Source of the DNA: an uncultured Lachnospiraceae bacterium
Lineage (GTDB): Bacteria; Bacillota; Clostridia; Lachnospirales; Lachnospiraceae
Length of the DNA: 36,035 bases
Direction of reading: 5' to 3'
Assembly (NCBI GenBank): GCA_946614165.1
Contig: CAMOGQ010000021.1
Location: 1-36,035 of the forward strand
The notes below the pieces were generated by a model. The model saw nothing but the letters and a program-made list of their open reading frames with translations, was not told where the DNA came from and searched no databases. Position 1 is the stretch's first letter; every line of letters begins with the position of its first letter. Below, piece after piece: positions 7,076 through 14,945 of the stretch. Position numbers and translations under genes: made by a program.

Positions 7076-9008
7076 TTATGCGTTGTAGCCCGCGTCAAAT
7101 CCTTCGGAGGCTGCTTCCATTGCATTCTGGCACTGGCGGGCATCGCCGATGACGACAAGCTTATCGCCCAGGGACCGGAGGCTGTCCTTTAAGGAGGTGT
7201 CGGGATGGTAGCCCATGGAAACGACGATATAGTCGTAGGGAAGCTTCATGGCGGCGCCGTCTTTTTCCACAATCAGGTCGTTGTCTGTCACTTCCACGAT
7301 CTTTGTGTCGTTCATGAGCCTGACTTCATGGTCCAGAAGGAAGCGGCGCATGGGGATATAGCGGGTCTTGTCTGTCTTTTCGGCCATCTTATGGGCCATT
7401 TCGATGACAGTGATCTCGCCGCGCTCTCCGTCTGCCAGGTACATGGCTGTTTCGATGCCGACTTCTCCGCCGCCGGCTACCAGGATCCTGCCCTCTGCCT
7501 GTCTGCGTCCCAGAAGGATCTCTCTGGCGGGGATAATGTTGTCCCGCTCGCCCAGGAACCTGGGAAGGTTGGGCTTTCCGCCGGTGGCCAGGATGACCTT
7601 GTCTGCCCCGAAGGAGAGTATGTCCTCAGGGGAGGCAGTTTTATTCAGAACAACATCCACGTTTGGAAGGAGGGAAAGCTGCTTCTGAAGGGCAATGATA
7701 TAGGATGCGAATTCGCCCTTGCCGGGAGGGCAGACGGCTGCAAGAAGTTCGCCGCCAAGCTTACTTTTCTTCTCCCAGAGGGTGACTTTGTGGCCGCGTC
7801 TCCCTGCGGCGATGGCAGAGTGCATGCCGCCGGGGCCTCCGCCGATGACAAGGACCTTCTTTGCCTCGGGTTTATCTTCAAAGGTGTATCTGTATTCGTT
7901 GCCCAGTTCGGGGTTCAGGCATCAGCGGATGGGGAGCTGTTTGATGACCCAGCCGGTGCAGCCCTGTACGCATCGGACGCAGGGTCGGATCTCGTCAAAG
8001 CGGCCCTGCATGGCCTTGCCCGGCATTTCGGGATCGGCCAGGGAGCAGCGGGACATGCCCACGAAGTCGCAGGTGCCCTCCGCCACAAGCTGTTCGGCCA
8101 TAAGAGGATCGTCGATGCTGTTGACAGCCATGACGGGGATATCCACCACTTCCTTAATGGCTCTGGCGTTGCCGCTGGTCCAGGCGTGGGCCTGGGGGGG
8201 CTACGGAGACCTGGGCCAGGTTGTAGGAGCCGTAGATGCCGTTGGAGCAGTTGATGGCGTTGACGCCCCATCTCTCCAGCTCGGCAGCGATCATTCTGCT
8301 TTCGGGAAGGGTCCTTCCGTCGTAGGTGTGCTCCTCTGCGGAGAAGCGGACCATGACGGGGAAGTCCTCGCCCACGTTCCGTCTGACTTCCTCGTAGACC
8401 TCCTTCAGGATACGCATGCGGTTGTTGAAGGGGCCGCCGTATTCATCTGTGCGCTTGTTCTGGGTAAAGGAAAGGAAGCCTGCGATTAGATAGCCGTTGC
8501 CTGCATGGATTTCTATGCCGTCGAAGCCCGCGGCCCTGGCGTTCCTGGCGGTAATGCCGAAGTCTTTTACCACGCTCTTTATCTCTTCTTTGGACATTTC
8601 CTCTGTCATCTGCCTGTTCCAGGGGCAGGCCTGGGCGGATGCGCTTCTGGTGGGGACGCCGCCGTTGACGCCGGAATTGGTCTGTCTGCCCGCGTGATAG
8701 ATCTGGCAGAAGATCTTTGCTCCGTGGCGGTGGACAGCTTCCGTCAGCTTTCTGTGGCCGGGGATCATGTCTTCCTTATAGATCCTGGCGACCCTGGCGT
8801 ATCCGCCAGCGTTGGCGTTGACCGCGTAGTCCTCCGTGATGATAAGGCCGCAGCCGCCTTTTGCTTTTGCTTCGTGATAGCGGATATACTGCTCTGTGGC
8901 ATATCCGTCCGCGTCACACATGTTGGTCACCATTGCCGTAACGGCAAATCTGTTTCTGATCTGTACGTTTCCGATGTAGAAGGGCTTTGCCATGCAGCTG
9001 ATCTTCAT
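7076..9008 (-). pseudogene. NADH:flavin oxidoreductase / 2,4-dienoyl-CoA reductase-like pseudogene
   Basis: The gene starts at 9008 (MKISCMAKP, behind AAGGAGAACGGA) and codes for the old-yellow-enzyme plus 4Fe-4S plus FAD/NAD(P) architecture, normally about 640-670 aa. The FMN barrel is seen in IYHAGRQTN, GFDGIEIHAGNGYL and FLSFTQNKRTDEYGG. The frame is lost at a run of seven C (plus strand 8194-8200); six would restore VAPQAHAWTSGNARAI. The cluster motif follows as C-x2-C-x3-C (CVRCVQGC), then a TGA (7922-7924) stands exactly 12 residues after the third Cys, where the family has the fourth Cys before N-P. Downstream the nucleotide-binding domains are intact (VIGGGPGGM, VAGGGEVGIE) to TAA 7076. 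Such enzymes reduce enoates with electrons from NAD(P)H. It faces an intact LysR gene. Confidence 0.87.
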
Positions 9009-9138
9009 TCCGTTCTCCTTTTCTTCGTCTCTCTTTGGGGATGCTGCTATCCGCGCGGTTTTTCCGGCGGGAGCCGGGCGCCCGGCAGGCATTCGTAAGC
9101 ATCTGTTTTCTTTCTCCTTTATTATATTTCTGGAATGA

Positions 9139-9186
9139 GATAAAATATATTTAATATAAATTATCTTAAAATCAAATATATTTATC
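9139..9186. promoter_or_regulatory. AT-rich intergenic operator candidate between oxidoreductase and LysR genes
   Basis: Two identical palindromic boxes, AAATATATTT at 9143-9152 and 9174-9183, lie 31 bp apart, three helical turns. Their flanks mirror each other, GATAAAA on the left and TTTATC on the right, making a wider imperfect inverted repeat. The region is far more AT-rich than its surroundings and sits in the 262-bp divergent gap, where LysR regulators usually bind. Confidence 0.45.
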
Positions 9187-9270
9187 TAAAGACTCTCAAA
9201 AGGGAGGTCTCCGCCCGGGGAGGGAGGAGGAAGAGAGCCTTTATGACCGTGTTTCTAAGGAGGAGCCCCT

Positions 9271-10149
9271 ATGGATCTGTTTCAGCTGAAAGTCTTCCTA
9301 TCCCTTGCATCGACCCTGAACTATAAGCGGGCGGCGGAGGAAAACCATATCAGCCAGCCTGCCGTCAGCTACCATATCAAAAATCTGGAGACGGAGCTGG
9401 AGGTCCAGCTTCTGGAGCGCAGCAAATACAGGACTTCCCTGACGGAGGCGGGGCTGGAGTTCCTGAGGTATGCGCAGCAGATCTGCGAGCAGGAGTATCT
9501 TGCCAGAGAGCGGCTCTCTGATATTTCCAGAGGAAAGACCGGGAGGATCACCCTGGCCGGAGTACAGATCTATCTGCCCCAGATCTCAAAGGCCGCCGCA
9601 GCCTTTATGAAGGCGTATCCGGAGGTCAGGGTGGATACCATGATCCTGGACGGTCCCGATCTGCTCAGATCCCATATGTTTTCCGAGTATGACATCTATT
9701 TCGGAGTGGATACCATGATCTCCGACAACGGCTCCTACCAGAGCAGAAAAGGTCCGGAGGAATATATGGACCTGTATTTCCCGGAGGAACTGGAGGCAAG
9801 GATCACCATGGAGGACTGGAGCTCTTTTTCGGATATCCCCTATATCTCCATCCCGCAGAAAAACAGCCTGCTTTATAACAGGACGGCGGTCATTATGAAG
9901 GATCTGGGATATGTCCCGGGAATCGTCCATCATGCTTCCTCCATCGAATCCATCCTGACCCTGGTGGATGCCGGATGCGGCATCTCCATCCTGCCCTCCG
10001 GCAGCTGCGGCAGCAGGTATCCCCATATGCGCTCCAGGCAGATCCTCCATGAGTATGCCCTGCTTCCCCTGATCATTTCCTGCAGGAAGGACAGAAATCA
10101 GCCGGTCATCCGCTCCTTTATGGAAAGTGCCCTCCCGGGGATCGGATGA
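9271..10149 (+). CDS. LysR family transcriptional regulator
   Basis: This 292-aa protein has the LysR plan: an N-terminal winged helix-turn-helix (residues 1-60, with F-L-S-L-A-S, A-A-E-E-N-H-I-S-Q-P-A-V-S-Y-H-I and L-E-x-E-L-x-V-Q-L-L-E-R) and a C-terminal effector-binding domain with the two-lobed periplasmic-binding fold, including GCGISILPS. TAAGGAGGA lies directly before the ATG. It is divergent from the flavin oxidoreductase pseudogene, the classic LysR arrangement, so that gene was probably its target together with its own promoter. The regulator itself is intact, unlike the two enzymes beside it. The effector cannot be told from the sequence. Confidence 0.92.
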   Translation: MDLFQLKVFLSLASTLNYKRAAEENHISQPAVSYHIKNLETELEVQLLERSKYRTSLTEAGLEFLRYAQQICEQEYLARERLSDISRGKTGRITLAGVQIYLPQISKAAAAFMKAYPEVRVDTMILDGPDLLRSHMFSEYDIYFGVDTMISDNGSYQSRKGPEEYMDLYFPEELEARITMEDWSSFSDIPYISIPQKNSLLYNRTAVIMKDLGYVPGIVHHASSIESILTLVDAGCGISILPSGSCGSRYPHMRSRQILHEYALLPLIISCRKDRNQPVIRSFMESALPGIG

Positions 10150-10173
10150 AGATATTTCTGAAAGAGTTCGAAG

Positions 10174-10197
10174 GAATTCCTGAATTCCTGAATTCCT
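10174..10197 (+). repeat. Short tandem repeat
   Basis: GAATTCCT occurs three times in a row just after the LysR stop codon. It is too small to suggest a function. Confidence 0.8.
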
Positions 10198-10423
10198 GAA
10201 GGTGTCCGTTCCCTTATTTTTTCTGCTGTCCGCTCCATGTCTTTTGTGCTAAAATGAAAGCAGAGAATAAGGTCTGATTCATTTCTATGCAGCGTCTGCT
10301 GCGTCACGTGGAGGTCTCCACAGAATTACCCTGCTCTGAAAATTAAATCAAAGGAGCAGGAAATCCGGAGGCATCCCGCCATATATTCCTGCTCCGGCAC
10401 TGCAGCCGAAAGGAGGAATATTT

Positions 10424-11269
10424 ATGGCAAAAAGGTATGAAGAGCTGACGTTCAGTGATGATTTTATGTTCTGCAAGGTCCTGGAAAACCACCCGGATCT
10501 TTGCAGAAAGCTTCTGGAGCTGGCACTGGGTCGTGAAGTAGGGGAGCTGGTATCTGTCAATCGGCAGAAGCCCATCGAGATCCTGCCTGACAAAAAGGGA
10601 GTACGTTTCGACATTTATTCGGAGGGCAGAGGCGGAAAAAAGATATACGATGTGGAAATGCAGAATCACAGCAGGGATATTCTTCAGAAGAGAACAAGAT
10701 ACTCCCAGGCCATGATCGATCTGCATCTGCTGGAACGGGGAAAACCTTATAGGGACCTGGGCGATACCTATATCATTTTTATCTGCCGCTTTAATGTTTT
10801 TGAGGAGGAAGGCCTTCACAGATATACTTTCTCCAATCTCTGTCACGAAAAAACATCACTTGAACTGGGGGACGGAACTGAAAAAATCTTTCTCTGTACT
10901 GAGGGGACGGCAGATGATATTTCTTCAGAAATGGAAGCATTTCTTAAATATGTTGCCGAAGGAATTCCCGGCGATATCTTCACTGAAGAACTGGATAAGG
11001 CCGTTAAGGAAGCCAGGGACCATGTACGTTGGAGGCAGGAATATATGACATTTCTGGAACAGCTTGAGATTGAACGCGAGGAAGGCCGTAAAGAAGAGCG
11101 TGTAAATACAGAACGGGAAAAAAAGCGAGCAGATGAAGCTGAAAAGCGTGCAGATGCAGCTGAAGAGCGTGCAGATGCAGCTGAAGAGCGTGCGGATGCC
11201 TTAGAGGAAAAATATCGCAGGCTGCTCGAGCGGATGGAACAGATGCATTCGAAGAAGGACCTGACATAA
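10424..11269 (+). CDS. Second Rpn family PD-(D/E)XK nuclease with coiled-coil tail
   Basis: This 281-aa protein belongs to the same broad family as the one at 2371 but to a different branch. It begins with a T-F-S-D-D-F-M-F-C-K-V-L motif and has the nuclease core D63 in VRFDIY and E78-x-Q80 in YDVEMQ, followed by R-T-R-Y-S-Q-A-M-I-D. The last 75 residues form a charged coiled coil in which RADAAEE is repeated; the DNA under it is a short tandem repeat (about 11140-11205). AAAGGAGGAA precedes the ATG. Inside the gene, GGAGG (11031-11035) stands nine bases before an in-frame ATG at 11045 (codon 208), which would give a 74-aa C-terminal product. The family is annotated as transposase-like or recombination-promoting; in E. 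coli it acts in phage defence. Confidence 0.83.
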   Translation: MAKRYEELTFSDDFMFCKVLENHPDLCRKLLELALGREVGELVSVNRQKPIEILPDKKGVRFDIYSEGRGGKKIYDVEMQNHSRDILQKRTRYSQAMIDLHLLERGKPYRDLGDTYIIFICRFNVFEEEGLHRYTFSNLCHEKTSLELGDGTEKIFLCTEGTADDISSEMEAFLKYVAEGIPGDIFTEELDKAVKEARDHVRWRQEYMTFLEQLEIEREEGRKEERVNTEREKKRADEAEKRADAAEERADAAEERADALEEKYRRLLERMEQMHSKKDLT

Positions 11270-11545
11270 AACTGCTTTCCATGTTCAGCGGGAGAAAGAA
11301 GATATTCCTTCAGGAGGCAGTTTTTCGGGAGCTGCCGGAAGAATACTGGGATAAATCCGGAAAAGCATGGAAGTGCGGCTATCTGAACCCCAGGCGGCAG
11401 AAAACCGGACGGAGACCTGTTTCCTGCAGACAGACAAAAAACGTCTTCAGATCCACAGGCAGGGCATGCAGCTGCCCGAAAGGAAGATACCTGCGTATAA
11501 GCATTCTGCCTGGGTATTGCAGAAATTCCGGCATCTGATAACAGT

Positions 11546-11577
11546 ATGCCCGCCGGTTCCGATGACGGGCATTTTTC
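11546..11577 (+). terminator. Probable intrinsic terminator
   Basis: ATGCCCG (11546-11552) pairs with CGGGCAT (11566-11572) and is followed by TTTT. It lies about 275 bases after the Rpn stop and could end that transcript. Confidence 0.55.
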
Positions 11578-11702
11578 GTACCTCCGGGGGCGGAAAGATA
11601 CCTTCAATGAGGAAACCGGTCTGCGCTTTCTTTTATATGCCTATTCCCTGGTGCCAGGGCATCCGGGCCGCTCCGCTTCAGTTTTCATATGTAAAAACAG
11701 GA

Positions 11703-11729
11703 AACCCTCCGGCAGTTCCGGAGGGTTTT
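11703..11729 (+). terminator. Probable intrinsic terminator
   Basis: AACCCTCCGG pairs perfectly with CCGGAGGGTT across a 5-base loop and is followed by TT, giving TTTT including the stem end. An A run on the other side would let it act in both directions. Confidence 0.6.
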
Positions 11730-12219
11730 GTAATATGCGGATGCGCCAATGGAAGCAGCCAGTGAGAAAGCAGCCGCTCCTGCCTGGCCCGGAAGATATG
11801 CAGCCTGTCCGGAGAGGGGCCCGTTTCTTAAAAAGCTGTGCGGAGAATATTTCCCGAGGGAAGGCTGCCTGCAAATGCGGCCTTCCGAAGAATCCTCTAT
11901 TGACAAAGAAAGCGACCGCATGAATAGTTATAGACAGAAAGCGCCGGAGAGTTTTCTGCGGCCGTCTGAAAGGGCGACGGACCTGTGAGCCTTAATAATA
12001 TGCGGCATTCTCCTTACCTGCCTGAGAGACCTGCACCTGCACGAAGACGTCCTGCATGAAGGGAAGGAAGCCCCTGCGGGGCGGCCCTGAGACTGACGGA
12101 TGCAGGGCGGGCGCTTTTGAGGCAGAGAGCGCCGGACCCGGAGGGGTAAGGGAGAAGAAGCCCGGGAGGCTGTCCCGAATAAGAACTCTTTTACGAGAAT
12201 AAATAGAAGGAAGAAAAAG

Positions 12220-13629
12220 ATGGAATTACTGAAAGATATGCTGATGAAGCGGCACCTGTACGATCTTCTGAAGACTGCAGGAAATCTGCCCCTTAAGGCT
12301 CCGAAGGGCGTATCGGATGAGGAGTGGGAGATCGCCCTGGCTTTCGGCAGGCTTCCGGAGCGAAGGGAAGGTGTTTTACGGATAGACTCCTATCTGAATC
12401 CGCCCCCGGTATCGGCATACGATCTGTTGGAGGATCCGGACGATCAAAAGGATCCCGAACTGCTCAAAGCGATCCGGGCGGAGAGGAAGAGGGAGAAGAG
12501 ATACAGGAATAGCCTGAGATCCGCTGACAGAGCCCGGGGCCTCATCGCGGAGGAAATCGCAGACTATCTCCTTACGGAAGAAGTACTGTCAGGGTATCTT
12601 TCGGATGCCGGAGATAAGACCATCGCCATCCTGAAGGATGTTTCCGAAAGGGAACTGAAGGGGGAAGTCCGGGAGGTATACAGCCTGGACCTTCCCTGGA
12701 AGGACTGCCCGGCGGCGGACTCTCTGGTCACCTGGGGCTATGCCAATGTTGAGGAGCTTAAGCCTGTCATGAGTAAGGACCAGCACAGGCATGTGACGGG
12801 CATCAGCATTCCCGGGGAGGTACTGGCTCTCTTTCGGAAACTGTATACCCCGGAAGCGGATTTCAGGCGGAGAAAACGGAATCTTGTAAAAAACTGCTGT
12901 GATCTGGCCAGAGCCTATTATGAGACGGCTCCCCTGGATCTGGTCCTGGAGATCTGCAGAAGATACGCCCAGGGGGATCCGGAGGCACCTGTTATTACCA
13001 GGGAGGAACTGCTTGAGACCGCTCTCGCGACCCAGGGGGATTATTACCAGGTGCTGGAGTACGAAGGAGAGATCTATATCGTGGAAAGAGCTGTAAAGGA
13101 CGATCTGGAACTGTCAGAGAACGGGGAAGACTGCTGTTTTTACTATGACGTCGGGAGGATCCGGGAAAACGGGAATGCCTTCTATATTCCGTCCCCGGAG
13201 GAGATCCTGGATTACTGCCGCCACAGGTATTGGTCCCGGAGGAAGGCCTGGCAGGAGGCCTGGGACTGGTTCACGCTCTTCTACCTGGACGAACAGTATA
13301 TACAATCCATCTTTCCTTCCATGCTGGCCGGCTGTCTGGGGAAAAGTATGGAGTCCATGGACATGGATTTCTACAGCATGGACGATGTGGGGGAGAGCAC
13401 AGAAGAGAAGATGTTACAGATCATCTGGCCCTTAATGGACGACTATGAGGTCATGGAGATTCTTGAGGATATGAAAGAGGTCACCCTTGCCATAACAGAG
13501 GAGGCAAAGGCAAATCTGATCCGGATCATGGAAGAGTGCAGGGCCCAGACCAACAAGCGCTGCTATATGGGACATATGAGCAGGGAGGCCATGGAGGCCC
13601 GCATCCGGGAGCTCAGAGAAAAGGCATGA
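12220..13629 (+). CDS. Hypothetical protein, 469 aa
   Basis: I do not recognise this protein. It is acidic and helical, lacks a signal peptide and membrane segments, and is probably cytosolic. Features seen are an N-terminal MLMKRHLYDLLK helix, a charged helix with E-R-K-R-E-K-R-Y-R (about 85-100), tryptophan-rich stretches (RYWSRRKAWQEAWDWF, about 335) and an M-rich segment MESMDMDFYSMDD (about 380). The order of short helices with G-Y-A-N and E-E-L-L-E-T-A-L motifs resembles proteins that accompany SEC-C zinc-binding domains in Clostridia, but no SEC-C motif is present, so I make no assignment. AGAAGGAAG lies seven bases before the ATG. It is followed at 211 bases by a lipoprotein gene on the same strand. 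Confidence 0.75.
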   Translation: MELLKDMLMKRHLYDLLKTAGNLPLKAPKGVSDEEWEIALAFGRLPERREGVLRIDSYLNPPPVSAYDLLEDPDDQKDPELLKAIRAERKREKRYRNSLRSADRARGLIAEEIADYLLTEEVLSGYLSDAGDKTIAILKDVSERELKGEVREVYSLDLPWKDCPAADSLVTWGYANVEELKPVMSKDQHRHVTGISIPGEVLALFRKLYTPEADFRRRKRNLVKNCCDLARAYYETAPLDLVLEICRRYAQGDPEAPVITREELLETALATQGDYYQVLEYEGEIYIVERAVKDDLELSENGEDCCFYYDVGRIRENGNAFYIPSPEEILDYCRHRYWSRRKAWQEAWDWFTLFYLDEQYIQSIFPSMLAGCLGKSMESMDMDFYSMDDVGESTEEKMLQIIWPLMDDYEVMEILEDMKEVTLAITEEAKANLIRIMEECRAQTNKRCYMGHMSREAMEARIRELREKA

Positions 13630-13840
13630 AGCCTTCCGGGAAGAGACAGGAAGAAACAAAGAAAGGCAAAAAAGGCGGGCATAAGGCATAAGAGACATAA
13701 GAGAGCCGGGCAGGGATAGGTGATCCGGCGTATGGGAAGGAAGGCCCTGCCGGACTGTAAAGGCAGAGGGGACGCCCAGAGGGGCTCGGGATCAGCGGAA
13801 GGCAGAAGAATATGCCCTGCGGCATTGGGAGGAAGAGATC

Positions 13841-14788
13841 ATGAAGAAAAAGATGTTTCTGGCAGGCATGCTGGTCCTGGCCGCCGCCCTCTGGGGATGC
13901 GGCGGAGAAAAAAAGCCGGCAAGTCCCTACGGGGAGGACGGAAAGCTCCGGAAGGACATTACCCTGGAGGAGATCCGGGGCATTGAAAAGGTCTACGGAG
14001 ACCTGATCGAAGTATCCTATTTCCACGGAGGCGGCATGGAGGGCTCCAGCCACGATGCCATGCTGACAAAAGAAAAGGACGGAAGCTGCCTTATAAGGAC
14101 CAGGGATGCCGGGTCCATCTCCTTTCCCCATATCATGCGGGAATATAAGACGGACGGCTCTGTCTTTACAGATCTGCAGCAGCTGATCGAAAAGGACAAC
14201 CTGGCTCTATGGGAAGACCTTCCCTTTGACGAGGAGTTCATGGTCATGGATGCCCCCTCTACCCACCTTTCCCTGATCTACGATGAAAGCGCAGCAGGAG
14301 GATACGCCTGTAAGTCCTATTCCATAGATTACGACAACGTCCTTCCGGAAGGGGCGGGAGACATCCTGAGAAGCTTTACAAGGGTCATGCTCTCGGGAGT
14401 CTCCCCGGAGAACCTGGTTGACGAATACTTTGAAATCGACGGGGAGCCCGTAAGGACCGGCAGGGATGCGGATCTTACGGACATGCAGATCTCACGCCTT
14501 GTCAGCGGCTACTGGCGGGAGATAGGGACGGATACCGGGATCAGCCTTTATACCTACGGCCTCGGCGATACCCTGGAATATACCGTCCCCGATGATGGCC
14601 TCTATACGGAAAAGTACATGACGGTCAGAGAGACGGTCCGTGCCCCCTGGAAGGATGCGGATACATCCTTCTATGTATCCCTGGAGGATGAGGAAGGGCA
14701 GGCCTGGGTCCTGTATCTGGAAAAGCTGTCCCTGATCCTGGAAAGGGAGGACGGGAGTGAGACCTGCCTTCTGGAGAGGCAGGACTAA
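13841..14788 (+). CDS. Putative lipoprotein, 315 aa
   Basis: The first 20 residues form a lipoprotein signal: MKKKM, a hydrophobic run and the lipobox LWGC with Cys20, followed by GGEKK. The mature part is acidic, rich in beta-prone stretches and has no cysteine-rich or metal motif that I can name. About residues 60-170 and 215-300 look like two separate beta domains. It should be anchored outside the membrane. GGGAGGAAGAG precedes the ATG. Together with the genes at 12220 and 14946 it might form a transcription unit, the gaps being 211 and 157 bases with no terminator visible. Function unknown. Confidence 0.78.
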   Translation: MKKKMFLAGMLVLAAALWGCGGEKKPASPYGEDGKLRKDITLEEIRGIEKVYGDLIEVSYFHGGGMEGSSHDAMLTKEKDGSCLIRTRDAGSISFPHIMREYKTDGSVFTDLQQLIEKDNLALWEDLPFDEEFMVMDAPSTHLSLIYDESAAGGYACKSYSIDYDNVLPEGAGDILRSFTRVMLSGVSPENLVDEYFEIDGEPVRTGRDADLTDMQISRLVSGYWREIGTDTGISLYTYGLGDTLEYTVPDDGLYTEKYMTVRETVRAPWKDADTSFYVSLEDEEGQAWVLYLEKLSLILEREDGSETCLLERQD

Positions 14789-14945
14789 AGGGAAGGCTGC
14801 CCTGAAAAGCGCTGCGGGGAAAGATCCGGAATCTGCGGCCCGAGGGAGACCCGGCCCCCGGAGCGGGGAAAAGAAAAGCAGGTAAAGAAAAGCAAATACA
14901 GAAAAGCAAAAAACATCAAATACAGAAAAGCAGTAAGGAGACGCT

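Larger units (their letters stand above)
11270..12219. other. 950-base stretch without a supported gene; two hairpins
   Basis: None of the open frames here has a ribosome site, protein-like composition or a family I know. Two terminator-like hairpins are listed separately. Further GC-rich inverted repeats occur near 12070-12150. A piece reading IFLQEAVFRELPEEYW near 11299 looks somewhat protein-like and may be a gene remnant. Confidence 0.5.

Noticed and set aside
7841..7921. A SECIS element that would make the TGA at 7922 a selenocysteine codon
   Set aside because: The only stem right after the TGA is short, starts too close and has no GU apical loop; the gene is also frameshifted upstream.
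7205..8254. A 349-codon plus-strand open frame opposite the flavin oxidoreductase
   Set aside because: It is an antisense shadow of a GC-rich coding region; the minus-strand frames carry clear FMN, FeS and nucleotide-binding motifs.
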